From: Areca catechu
Lineage: Eukaryota > Streptophyta > Magnoliopsida > Arecales > Arecaceae
NCBI GenBank assembly: GCA_021397845.1
Contig: CM038039.1
Coordinates: forward strand, 179,092,526 to 179,156,525
Direction of reading: 5' to 3'
Length of the DNA: 64,000 bases
How positions within the stretch are numbered: the first letter of the stretch is position 1; each line of letters starts with the position of its first letter. Under the pieces are notes generated by a model. That model ran no database searches and was not told the origin of the DNA. It worked only from the letters and a program-made list of their open reading frames with translations. The position numbers and the translations under genes are program-made. Shown piece by piece: positions 44,633 to 55,830 of the stretch.

Positions 44633-46468
44633 CTAACTTGGGTCCTTGCAGGTTAGCAGAGATGGTTTCTTTAGAAACCCAAATTCTTTTAATTCTATTC
44701 TTAGAATATGCTTTTTCTTTAATGAATTATATTGAAAGAATTTATGTCCAACTCTATGACATGCATAACATATAATTCTAAAATTTTGAAATGATGTTGA
44801 TGCAGATGCAGATATAATAGATTTTCTATTTGTAACCTTAGATACAAACATTAAAGATCTAGCAATGGATGAAGAAGGATTAGATACAAAAGCTTCTTGA
44901 GATATTGATTTTGAAATATAAGCTTTTGAAGGTATGAATTTAGTAGCTAAAATTCCATTTGAAATTGAAGAATTGAAACCAATTTCGGCTTTGTTTCTAG
45001 AAATTCTTTGATCTTTTAAAATCAACTCAAGCTTATTTGAAGATAAAGTAAGTTTTTCAACTAGTGGCTTGAGCTTTTCAACCTCCTTTTTCATGTCATT
45101 ATTTTCAACAATTAAAGCTTTGTTCTTGTCAAGACATGCATTGTTTTCAGTTTCCAAAGCTTTGTATTTTTCAAAAAAGACATGTAAATTCTTTTGCAAT
45201 AGATTATTCTTTTCCGAAATCTCTTCTTTCTCCTTTTGTAAAGAATCATTGATATTTTTTAAAGTTCTTATTTTTATTCCAGCCTTTTTGAATTCAGATA
45301 GTAGATCATGAAATGCAGAATTCAATTCATCAAAAGTAAATTCCAATTGAGGTTCGGTGGATGTTACCTCGTCTTTGAGACCCATTAGACATAAGTTAGC
45401 AATTTTTATGGTCTCTTCTTCTTCAGATAAAGTCGACTCCTAGCTGTCACTCCATGTAGCGACCATAGCTTTCTTTTTCTTCTTCTTAAAAGATTTCTTT
45501 AACAAAGGACAGTCGGGATGAATATGCCCTGGTTTCTTACATTCATAGCATGTGGGCACTTGTTCTTTTTCTTTTTCTCTATCCTTATCCTTGTCCTTAG
45601 AGTGCTCACCTCGTTTATGGAATTTTCTATAGTATCTTCTTTTCTTCTTTCCTATAAAACTTTTAAATCTCCTTGCGACCATTGCAATATCTTCATCTTC
45701 TAGATTATCTTCGGAGGAGGTGCAGTCATCTTCTGATTCCTCATCTTTCTTTGAATCTAATGCAGCTTTGAAGGCTATTATCTTCTTCTTCTTCTGATCA
45801 TCATCAGTTCTATGCTGCATGGCAAGTTTATGCATGATAAGTGAACCCATTAATTCATCCAGAGGTAAGGTGTTTAAATCTTTCGCTTCCTGGATGACCG
45901 TCACTTTAGGGTCCTATTTGTTCAAAAGTGATCTGAGGATCTTCTGTACAAAGTCAGCATTTGAATAAACCCTGCCAAGACTTTTCAAACCATTAATAAT
46001 ATCTATAAAGTAGGTAAACATGGCAAAGATAGTTTCAGTTGGTTCAATTTTGAAAAGTTCATAACTATGTACAAGAAGATTAATTTTCAAAGTCTTCACT
46101 TGGAAAGTTCTTTCATGGGTCACTTTGAGTTTGTCCCAAATTTTCTTTGCAGAAGAGCAAGTGAAAATTTGATTGAACTCGTTAGCATCCAAAGCATAGT
46201 ATAATAACTTCATTGCTTTGGCATTTAATTCCCCCATCTTCATATTGTGTTCATCCCAGTCCTCTTCGGGCTTTGGGACATCCATGCCATTAATTTTAAT
46301 CATGGGAATATGTGGCCCTTTTAGAATGACCTTCCATAATTAAAAATCGATAGCTTGAATACATATTTTCATTATAGCTTTCCAATATGAATAATTTGTG
46401 CTAGTGAAGAGTGCAGGTCTATTGGTAGATTGGCCTTCAACCAAGGATGTACTCATGGGATGAGCCAT
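44633..46468 (-). pseudogene. gag: C gag (UBN2-type), broken
   Basis: The frame starts at 46468 (MAHPM), as in C2. Pieces are 46303-45914 (MPKPEEDWDEH-type UBN2 core, FNQIFTCSSAKKIWDKLKV), 45904-45440 (LDELMGSLIMHKL, then a Lys-rich stretch and zinc knuckle CYECKKPGHIHPDC) and 45385-44633 (a long coiled coil rich in Glu and Lys, then CYACHRVGHKFFQY). An in-frame stop lies near 46339 and others between the pieces. Capsid role. Confidence 0.84.
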
Positions 46469-46514
46469 CAATATTTACTCTAAATGTATTCAGAGACATT
46501 ACTCTGATACTAGT
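46469..46514 (-). promoter_or_regulatory. C leader and primer binding site
   Basis: Only about 46 bp lie between gag and the LTR. ACTCTGATACTAG (46501-46513) is a mutated complement of the TGGTATCAGAGT-type iMet site. Confidence 0.75.
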
Positions 46515-48167
46515 TGTTGCCCATGTGGCTTTTCCAAGAGAGGGGTGAATTGAGAATTTAAAAAGTTTAAGCAATTATGTGCTCTTTGAAAATCCCTTGA
46601 AGTGTTAAGTGCTGTGATAGAGATAATTAAAAGTAAAAGCAGGATATAAAGAGAATGCACAACACAAACATAGAAATTTTATAGTGGTTCGGAGTAACCC
46701 AGCTCCTACATCCACTATCCAAGATTACCACTTGGGATTTCCACTATATCCCCTACTGGAATACAGGCAGATTGTTTTAACAAGTTCACAATCCAAACCT
46801 CTACACATTGGTTTTAAACCGGGCTCACTAAAGAAATCCAACAATTGATTTTACCAGGATCACCGAGAACCTAATACTTGGTTTTAACATAGGCTAACCA
46901 AGAACCTATTTGGTTTTAAAGCCAGGCTCACCAATAACCCAACAATTCAAAAAAGAATTGTAAAAAGAAAGCAACAGAATGACAAAAATTTGTTGGATGG
47001 TTGCAAATGCAACTCAAGAGAAGCCCAATTGATTACAGTTTAATGCACTTGGTTGGCTTCTTCAATTTCTTCCATAAATGCTTCAAGATTTTGTTGGTAG
47101 TTGGTGAAGGCTTGAAGACTGTCTTGAATGTTTTTGTAGTGCTCTCTTGCTCACAAAGTAGCTTGGATATTCAATTTAGCATTTACTTAACATCTCTTGT
47201 TTGAAGTAGTTCAAATCCCTTAAATATATAGTCTTGTACTCTTCTCGGATGATTTTAGTCATTGTAGACCGTTGGGATATGACATTTGACCATTGGAGCA
47301 CTTTTTGAATTCAAATTTCAAGTTCTGGAACTAGCCGTTATAAGTCTAAAATTGACCTTTGAGTCAACTCGGATTACTCGAGTCGGCTCGGATCCTTAAA
47401 GTAGTTCTGGTTGAGTCGACTCTCTTCAATCTAGTCAGCTCGGTTGTACAGTGTTCTGATTCCTCACTCTGAAAGAGTCGCCTTGATTCTAGTCGACTCA
47501 AATCCTCAAGCCATCAAAAATGTAGTCTGGAAGAGTCGGCTCTTTCTCTTTAGAGTTGGCTTGGTTGACTGTAGTTCTCAGAGCTCTTTTTCTAGACTCT
47601 GGAGGAGTCGGCTTGAATCTCTAAAAAGTCAACTTGAATATCTGACTAAATGATAGAGTTAGCTAAGACTTCTTTTGGGTCAGCTTACTTGTTTGATTTA
47701 TGAAATGGTACTCAGGATGAGTCGGCTCGGGTCCCTTAGAGTCGGCTCAGATACATATGTGCCGTAAATCTTCATGTGTGCCATGTACCAGAGTCGGCTC
47801 TCTTTTCTTTGAGTCAGCTAGGATGAAATCTTCAGTGAAATATTAGTTTTCTCTAGAAATCATCCAGCAAGTCTTAAAAGTTTCAAGATGCCTTCAAACT
47901 CTTCTAACCATATTTCTAAAAAATTTTAAGCTTGAAACACATCTAGAAGTAAACCATTTTCATGATTTTTACTTAACTTTTTTTTTTTGGGTTCTTATTT
48001 ACATGAATCACTTACAACACAACTCATTTCAAAACTATGAATGTATGAGTTGAAATTAAACAATGAAATCATCCTACAAAAACTTGTAAAACACTTGAAG
48101 AGTTGTTAGTAAAACAAATGCATGCTCCAATATTTGGTTATCATCAAAATCACTTATAGGGTCAACA
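46515..48167 (-). repeat. C 5' LTR (1,653 bp)
   Basis: TGTTGCCCATGTGG to GGGTCAACA, homologous to the C2 LTRs at 48593 and 59087. A minus-strand TATA-like TATATATTTAAGGG lies near 47217-47230. The decamer array at 47361-47820 lies upstream of it on that strand, in U3. Confidence 0.88.
47361..47820. promoter_or_regulatory. GAGTCGGCTC decamer array in C LTR
   Basis: Near-palindromic decamers of the form GAGTCRRCTC recur at irregular spacing: 47361, 47380, 47413, 47475, 47533, 47553, 47605, 47719, 47739, 47791 and 47811, with small variations. They occupy the U3 region 130-600 bp upstream of the presumed TATA box. Binding of a regulator is an inference. Confidence 0.65.
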
Positions 48168-48592
48168 CTGTGATTGGCTTTCAGGGTACAATTCTTTCAA
48201 CAGCTGCTGACCAAACCTTGCTACCACATCACTACCGATCTCCTCCTCCAAATCGCTCCTCTAGCTCTACTATTTCCCAAGAAGAACTTTAGCATGGACA
48301 TGAATGCAAGAAGCCATTTTGCATGCTTTTCAAAGCAATCTCAAGACCATTTAATGACTTAATTTTGGGCTAAATATTGTCTTAATATTTAGGATTATTG
48401 ATTTTATTTAACTATGCTAGCTTCTATTAATTGGTTGGCTATAATTATTTCATGTAAGGATTGATATCTTGGAGCTTGATCAAGTCCCTTGTCATAGATT
48501 TTGGAATGTACTTGCCATTTAACCTAGATCTTAATTGGATTACGTAAATCGCCTCCTCTTATAGGATCGACCACGATCATGATTCTAAGTAC
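48168..48592. other. Unassigned 425-bp stretch between C and C2
   Basis: This is the only piece of the window I could not place in an LTR element. It is AT-rich. One 62-codon plus-strand ORF (48174-48362) has no recognisable feature. The first five bases (CTGTG) should be C's target duplication and the last five (AGTAC, 48588-48592) that of C2. Confidence 0.5.
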
Positions 48593-50065
48593 TGTTGCCC
48601 AGGTGGCTTCCCAAGAGGGGGGTGAATTGGGATTATAAAAAAACTTTTCATAATTATGTGCACTTTGAAATTCTTTGTGTTGTGGTGCAATATGCAATAC
48701 GGAAATAAATAAATAAATGCAATAAGACAATGAAAGCATAAGCACAAACAAAAAGAGATTTAGAGTGGTTCGGAGCAACCGGCTCCTACGTCCACTACCC
48801 AAGAACCACTTGGGATTTCCACTATATCCCCTAACCGAAATACAGTTGGATTGTTTTACCAGGCTCACAATCCAAACCTACACACTTTGGTTTTACCGGG
48901 ATTACCAAAGAAATCCAAACTCCCTTTGGTTTTGAACGAGATAACCAAAGAAATGGTTTTATACCAGGATCACCAAGAACCCAACTTAGGTTTTTACAAG
49001 GCTCACCTAAAAACCTTCAACCCTCTCTTAAGACACAGCTCCTTACTGTTTCTAGAGAGAAAACAAAGATAGAGAGAAATAAACAAGCAACTACAACAAA
49101 CTGAGTTTATTCAAGTGTTGCCAATGTAGATCAAGATAAAGCCTAGCTTTGAATTCCTTTTAATTGCTCTTCAAGCTGCTTCTTTGCTTCTTCAATGAGT
49201 GGATTCAATGATAAAGTAGAGTTGGTGAAGCTTTGAATCCTATCTTGAAAGCTCTTGAAGTAGGTAGGTGAAAGACTTGAATGCTCTTTGATTTCTCAAG
49301 ATAAATCAATAATAATGCTCTAATGATTGTTTAATCCCTCAAAAGCAATCCCTTTTATAATTTTCTATGAGATATGGCCATTGTAGGGCCTAGGGATTCA
49401 TGAAAGAGCTGTTGGAGACAAATTTCAATTCAAAAGTCACTTCCAGCAACTAGCCATTGGAGTGCAAAAAATGGCTACTCGAGTCAGCTCAAGGTCCACG
49501 AGTCGGCTCGAAGTCTCAAACAGCCCAAAATAAATTTCTATAAGAGTCGGCTCTTCAGGCTGGAGTCGGCTCTTGCCTTCAATCAATTCAAAATAACAAA
49601 TTCCTAGAGTCGGCTCTTCATGGTAGAGTCGGCTCGAGTTCTCGGTCAACAAAAATTTATAACTCTGGATGAGTTGGCTCTTGGGGCAGGAGTCGGCTCT
49701 TGACACCGAAACTCTGAAATTTCTCCATGCCATGCCACAAGGAGTCGGCTCTTTATCCATGAGTCAACTCTTGCCAAGACTTCAATTGATGCCTCAAACT
49801 TCTCCAAAACTCTTCAACACTTGAATCAAACAAGAGCTAATCTACATACTCTCAATTTTACAATTTTCAGCCCATTTTACAAGATTACAAGATTGACAAA
49901 ATTAAGACTTTTACAAGTTAAAGTTCATAAAAGTCCATACATAATTGAATTACCTCTCAATCAATTTGAAAACCAATTTAAACTAAAGGTAACCAATTTC
50001 TGCAAAAACTTCTCAAGTAATTGAAAGAATTAGTAACAAGTACGTGCTCCAATATTGGGTCAACA
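48593..50065 (-). repeat. C2 3' LTR (1,473 bp)
   Basis: TGTTGCCCAGGTGG to GGGTCAACA. Its first part matches 59087-59564 until T2 interrupts. A minus-strand TATAAAAGGG is near 49348-49357. Confidence 0.9.
49481..49769. promoter_or_regulatory. GAGTCGGCTC decamer array in C2 LTR
   Basis: Exact GAGTCGGCTC copies start at 49500, 49544, 49563, 49607, 49626, 49690 and 49742. Variants are at 49481, near 49673 and at 49760. The array lies upstream of the minus-strand TATA box, as in C. Confidence 0.7.
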
Positions 50066-50803
50066 ATCTCCCCCTTTTTGATGATGTCAAAACACTGGAC
50101 AAGAACAGAATTTAAAAACATTTTGCAATTACTGTGTATCATATTCACAATTCAAATGATATTAGACATAGTATGTATCAAATAGATTGAGTATCAAGAT
50201 ATCAATATAATGTATCAACATGTATCATATGTATAATGAAACTGAAAACCATCAACACAAAGTATCATATGTAACGATACAATGTATCAAGAATATCATA
50301 TGTGCATCAAGTATCGAAAACAAAATGAATCATTATATAAAGTATCAAGGGTATCATCTATACATTGCATATCGAAACTTACAAAATTAACTAGTATTTG
50401 AAGTAAATTCCATGAGAATTTAACAAAAACTTGACACAAGCTCCCCTTTACATATGTAATAACATTTCTTCATTTCATACCATTTTCATGTTTTTATAAA
50501 CATTTATACACATTTGTCATAAATTAACATTCATATCATAACATTTTCATGCACATTCTCCCTTCTCCCACTTTTTATCATCAACAAAAGGTATATAGAA
50601 TATGAGAACATACATTTACAGAAAATCATTCAAAATGTGTATGATAAAGAAACATGTTTCATAAAAGATCATATGTATATATATGAAAAGTCAGTACATA
50701 AATGATATAGTACAAATGTGCCTTGGCATGACAAAATAGTATCACAACATCAAAATATAACTAACATAAAGTCCTAAAAACATCAAGATGAAAGACTAAA
50801 ACA
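50066..50803 (-). other. C2 polypurine tract and AT-rich spacer
   Basis: AAAAAGGGGGAGAT on the minus strand (50066-50079) directly precedes the 3' LTR and is the polypurine tract. The rest is AT-rich and non-coding. GTATCA/TGATAC words cluster at about 50136-50375. Confidence 0.7.
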
Positions 50804-52422
50804 TCAAAAGGATGGACTAGGATCATCACCACTAAGGTCTTCCTCACTAGAGGAGGAACCGACCTCTAAGATCACTGGAGTAGGCCTGAACTTAGGGAAC
50901 CTAGGCCTAAGGTCCCTAGGTCTAGTCCTAACAGGTGTGGTAGTCCTAGAAGCTTTGGTTTTGGCTTTAGCTTTCACTTTGGACTCTGAAGAAATGATAA
51001 TTGTAGGTCTGGCACTAGGAGGATCAAAAGATAAGGCCAAAGTGCTGGTGGTAGACAATATCTCTATAGCTGGAGTCTCTCCAACGTCGGATCTCGGAAT
51101 CTCGATATTAGCCTCAACCTCGGTAGGAGTGGCTTGTGAATGAATGTCACTAAAATGTGCCGCTTGTCCCTGCCTGCAATCAGTGCCAGTGCCAGTGCCA
51201 GGTGCTGCTGTGGAAGTAGTCGGTACAGACTGACTGGCTACAGTAAGCTATCGAAGAATAGTCATGATATCCTGGAAGACCTAATGCATCTTCGACTGAA
51301 GAGCAGAAATCCTGGCATCAGTCTCAACTCTCCCACTATGAAGGCTCGAGATCTCATCCGAGACCTGTTGCAATCAATCATCAACATCATGTCCAACAAC
51401 TATAGATCCTCTGACTGTTGAACAAGGAGTGGTAGGAGCTGGCTCTGATGGTCCAGCCTCATAGTATGTGCCTCTACCTCCGCACCATGTCCCTCTGCTG
51501 CCTAAATGTCCTAATCTGAGTCATCCTTTAAGTGAGCTACTAGAAGACCTAAGGTCTTCCGAATCTAGTGACCCTCTACTTTAATGAATCCCATCCGAGT
51601 CAGAGATTTTAGATTGTATCTATCAATATGTAGGAGTGGCCGACTATCCTCACCAATTAAGTCAACTAGGGCATCCTGAAACAGAAGTATGAAAACCATG
51701 CTGTATGGTAGACATGCCTGTGCCCTAAGAGCAGCCTCTCTCATCTATGAAAGCATAATAAATGGTAGGTTGAGGGCCTCCCCCTCAATCAGGCATCTCA
51801 AAAAGACCAGGTTGTACTCACTAACCCAATCAAATCACCCCATCCGAGGCAAGAAGATACGACTAATAATGTTGTGCAAAAGTCTCATTTCCAATGATAA
51901 TTGGTTTGCACTAACATAAATAACTTCCTTTACATTTGTCCTTTCCAGCACTAATCTTAAGGTCTTCTGCTTCTCCTTCAAAACTAGGTAACTTTCACCT
52001 TCTTTTAGAATGTGAAGAATGCTGGACAACTTTTGTTCACTAATTTTAATGTGCTTTCCCTTCATTGTACGTTCAATATGGAATGCACCTAAGGACATAC
52101 TTTCAAAAAATTGCCTAACCAAGTTGGGATAAGTGGGAACATTTAACAAACAGAAATCTCTCCAACCTTGTTTAGCCAACCAATCCCCAATGTGCAAATG
52201 CTCTTCTTCCAAGAAATTGAAATCAATACATCTACCAAGAGTAACTTGTCTGTTACCCATTAAAATAACTTGCCTTGGTGCCTCTGGCTCTTCATCATGC
52301 TCTATTTTTTGTTGTTCTTCTTCTAGATTTGAGGTATCCAAATGCTGTTTTGTCCTTCTTTCCTTTGTAACCATCCAAACCACTCTCCTAGATTTTTTGG
52401 CTACGGCCTTACGAGGAGCCAT
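50804..52422 (-). pseudogene. C2 env-like extra frame (Transposase_32-like region), five or more stops
   Basis: This is the reading frame between pol and the 3' LTR, in the place of the env-like frame of SIRE elements. It starts at 52422 (MAPRKAVAKKSRR) with a basic N-terminus. The middle (about 52200-51650) resembles the putative plant transposon protein domain Transposase_32: GAFHIERTMKGKHIKISEQ, RLLHNIISRIFLPRMG and, beyond a stop, FDWVSEYNLVF. The C-terminus (51058-50804) is Lys/Arg- and Ser-rich. Stops near 51839, 51750, 51573, 51517 and 51508 replace codons that would be Trp, Gln or Arg. I see no clear signal peptide or membrane span. The function is unknown. Confidence 0.68.
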
Positions 52423-52764
52423 CTAGCTTGGATTAGAAGTTTGGAGGGTTTAGGTAGTGTTCTAGGATCTTTTCCTAGGTTGGAAAGAAGAGTTGGCTAA
52501 TGGAAAGTGAGAAAAATGGAAAGACAGTGAATACAAACTTACAAAACCCTATTTAAAAACCTTCGGCCTGACTCTCGAGTTGGCTCACCGAACCGCCTGA
52601 TGACTTGAGTCACCTTGAGCCAAAATTCAGCCTAAAATTTGAAAAAGGTTAAATTCAATTTTTATGGGTTTCTAGTCACTAAAATAAGTTGTCATAAGCT
52701 CTAGAGTGAAATTTGAAATATCCAGATAATTTTCTCTTATTTTTCAAAAATTAGGTCAAAATAT
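52423..52764 (-). other. C2 spacer between pol and env-like frame
   Basis: About 340 bp without a convincing ORF. It contains GAGTTGGCTC and GAGTCACCTTGAGCC words near 52576-52620, akin to the LTR decamer. Confidence 0.5.
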
Positions 52765-53069
52765 TCAAAATGGGTCACACAGGCCTAGTTTGCCTCTAAT
52801 CTTCTCAAATCTATCTAGACTAAGGGGTTTAGTAAAAATGTCAGCAAGTTGATCTTCAGTAGGTACAAAATTTAGCTCAACAACATTATTTAAAACATGA
52901 TCATGAATAAAATGATGTCTAATTTCTATGTGCTTAGTTCATGAATGCTAAATTAGATTTTTGGATAAATTAATAGCACTAGTATTATCACATTTAATAG
53001 GAATTTTAGATTGGACAATACCTTAATCTTCTAGTTGTTGCTTGATCCATAACACTTTAGCACAACAGC
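52765..53069 (-). pseudogene. pol: C2 RNase H, C-terminal part
   Basis: On the minus strand: AKVLWIKQQLED, stop, IPIKCDNTSAINLSKN, HIEIRHHFIHDHV and EDQLADIFTKPLS, ending at TGA 52765-52767. This is the copia RNase H tail and the end of pol. It is separated from the preceding part by S3. In-frame stops are present in the first half. Confidence 0.84.
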
Positions 53070-54471
53070 TGATGGGGAACAAAAATAAAATAATGAATGG
53101 AGAGTGTTAGTAAGCTAACCAGCAAGCAAAATTGAGCAATTAATTATCAAATAAATGGTCTAAATTAATCCAAGAAAAAAATCTTCATAAGGAGACTGGT
53201 TGATCTAAATTACAATACCCGAAATGTAGATCAAGTTCAAAATAGAGATTAGGATCTTCATGGCAAGGAAACCATCACTACTAGGGCAAGTTAACTTTTA
53301 AATGATTAGATCTAATGAATCTTAGGAAGAGTTTTCCTACCAACAATGATGGCTAATTATTTGGTGGAAGAAAGAGCTCTCTTCACTCAAGGATTGAGGT
53401 CTAAACTATAAGACTAGCACTCCCTACCTTTAGGACTCACCTTGGCCATGATCCTTGGCTTAGAGACCTTCATCTTGGACTTGAAAAATCAGAGAAAACC
53501 TGCATCAAAATAGAGATTAGGCATGGAAGGAGAATTCAAAATTGGAATGGAAACAAGAAGAAGAAGAAAGGGAAAACAAGGAAGTAGAAACTGGTGCCTT
53601 CAAGAAATGATGCTTGGATCTTGGATCAAGCAAAGAGCACTCCACCTTTCAAGCACACAAAGGACCTCTCAATCCCTTCTCAAACATGAATTTAAACACT
53701 CTAACTTAAAGGACTAAATCACTCCAACTAGAAGAACTAAATCACTCCATACAAGAAGAACTCAAGATAGAACTCAACAAGAAAAAACCTTCATTAATTC
53801 TCAAAATATTTCATACATGGAATGCCTTACAAGGAGAGCCTTGGACCCTATTTATAGACTTAGGGGTCATCCAAAGTAAGGAGGAGAGGTGGAGTTAGGT
53901 TAGCTAACCATTTTTAGTTAAATTTAACTCCTGTGGTTACATAGTTGCAACAAGAAACAACTTCTAGGTAAGAGGTTGTAACAACTTGCTATGTGGCACC
54001 TAGGTGGCTTTGACATGGCTTCTAATTACTGATGTGGAGCCCTAGGTGTCATGTGATGTGGCATCCCACATGGCAAGTTGGTTGGGGGGTTGTTGGGTAA
54101 GTGAGGTGTGGTCCCATGCTTCCCCTCAAAATGCTTGATGTGTTGTTTCTCATGTCTCCCCAAAAATGTGTCCCATGTGAAGAATAAAATGGGCTTCTAA
54201 GAGGTGGCATCATGGACTTCAAAAGGTGGTATCTTGACTTGCTTGGGCTTTGACTTGGTCATGCTTGAAATTGGTCTTGATCTGGATTGAGTCGACTCAA
54301 GGGACAGGCGGCCTTCTTTCATGAGTCGGCTCATGAATTGGTCTTTGTCTTCAAGGGTTTAGTGGGCTTCATTCCAAGGTTCTCATTAATCCTAAGTACA
54401 CTATTTTAGCTAAAAAATAAATATTAAAAGAATTAGTTGAAAAATATTTTTTTCTTATTGATGTCCCATCA
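53070..54471 (-). mobile_element. S3: solo LTR (1,402 bp) in C2 RNase H
   Basis: TGATGGGGAAC to GTCCCATCA with a perfect target duplication ACAGC (53065-53069 and 54472-54476). Termini TGATGGG/CCCATCA are 7-bp inverted repeats. A minus-strand TATAAATAGGG near 53849-53859 suggests minus orientation, with a layout like G1/G2 LTRs. GAGTCGACTC (54289-54298) and GAGTCGGCTC (54323-54332) lie upstream of it. A 64-codon ORF at 53523 is unsupported. Confidence 0.84.
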
Positions 54472-55830
54472 ACAGCTCCCAGCAGCCATATATTCTACCT
54501 CAGTAGTAGATAGTGCTACAAAGTTCTGCTTGCAACAGTGCCATGAAATCAAGTTAATACCTAAAAATTGACAGGTGCCACTTGTGCTTTTTCGATCAAT
54601 CTTACAGCCTCCGTAATCAGCATCAGAAAAACTAATTAATTTCAAAGATGTGTGCTTAGAATACCATAAACCTACATTACATGTACCTTTAAGATATTTA
54701 ATGATTCTCTTAACAACTATGATGTGTGACTCTTTTGGATTAGATTGAAATCGTGCACACATACAAATACTAAATAAAATATTAAGTCTAATAGCTGTCA
54801 AATAAAGTAATGAATCGATCATACCTCGGTACAATTTTTGATCAACAATTATGCCATTCTCATCTTTATCAAGTCTACATGCAGGACTCATGGGTGTTCC
54901 AATTTCTTTGCTTGATTCCGTGCCAAACTTTTTGATAATCTCCTTGATATATTTGGCCTGGTTGATCAGGAAACCTTCTTTAGTTTATTTGATCTGAAGT
55001 CCGAGAAAGTAACTCAGCTCATCCATCAAGCTCATTTTGAATTCTCCCTACATTAGCTTAGCAAAATCTTGACATAAAGATTCATCAGTAAATCCAAAAA
55101 TAATATCATCAACATAGATTTGAACAACTAAAATATCATTATTCTTTCTTTGAATAAACAGTGTAGTGTCAACACTACCTCTTACAAAATCATTTGAAGT
55201 TAAAAACTTACTTAGCCTGTCATACAAGCTCTAGGTTCCTATTTCAAACCGTATAAAGCTTTATTAAATTTGAAAACATGATTTGAAAAAGTGTGATCAA
55301 TAAAACCCGATGGTTGCTCAAAAAAAACTTCTTTGGATAGAAAACCATTCAAAAATGTACTCTTTACGTCCATTTGAAATAACTTAAAATTCATAAAGCA
55401 TGCATAAGCTAATAGTAATCTAATGGCTTCTAATCAAGCTACTGGTACAGAAGTTTCATCAAAATTTATTTTCTCTTCTTGATTATATCCTTGTGCTACA
55501 ATTCTAGCCTTATTTCTAATTACATTTCCTTCTTCATTTAATTTATTTCTATAAACCCACCTAGTACCTATAACAGGATAGTCATTAGGTCTTTCTACTA
55601 GGGTCCAAACAATATTTCTCCTAAATTGGTTTAATTCATCATGCATGGCTAACATCCAATTAGGATCAATTTCAGCTTCATTTATAGTGTGTCGTTCTAC
55701 ATAAAAAACAAAAGCAATTAAGTCATGTGTATCTCTATGGGCAGCTCTAGTTCTAACACCTTGAGATGGGTCTCCTATAATTAATTCTTTGGGGTGTGAT
55801 TGTACATACCTCCATTCTTTGGGTATATCA
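54472..55830 (-). pseudogene. pol: C2 RT and RNase H N-terminal part, broken
   Basis: Open pieces are 55655-55434 (RT N-terminus: WTLVERP, GTRWVYRNKLNEEGN, DETSVPVA) and 54891-54469 (ARFQSNPKESHIIVVKRI, ADYGGCKIDRKSTSGTCQFL, EYMAAGSC). Between them the catalytic YVDDIIFG is intact near 55105-55130, but stops and shifts interrupt the frame. Confidence 0.84.

Larger units (their letters stand above)
40155..48167 (-). mobile_element. C: SIRE-like Ty1/copia element, 5' two-thirds
   Basis: A minus-strand copia with LTR 46515-48167, primer site, gag, protease, integrase and RT. It is cut by G1 at 40154 and by solo LTR S2 at 41255-43254. Its remaining RNase H and 3' LTR would lie beyond the left edge of the window, on the far side of G1. 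The gag and integrase (LLLMDLFGPARTTSLGG) and the LTR match C2 and the SIRE type. The right flank CTGTG (48168-48172) should be its target duplication. Confidence 0.85.
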
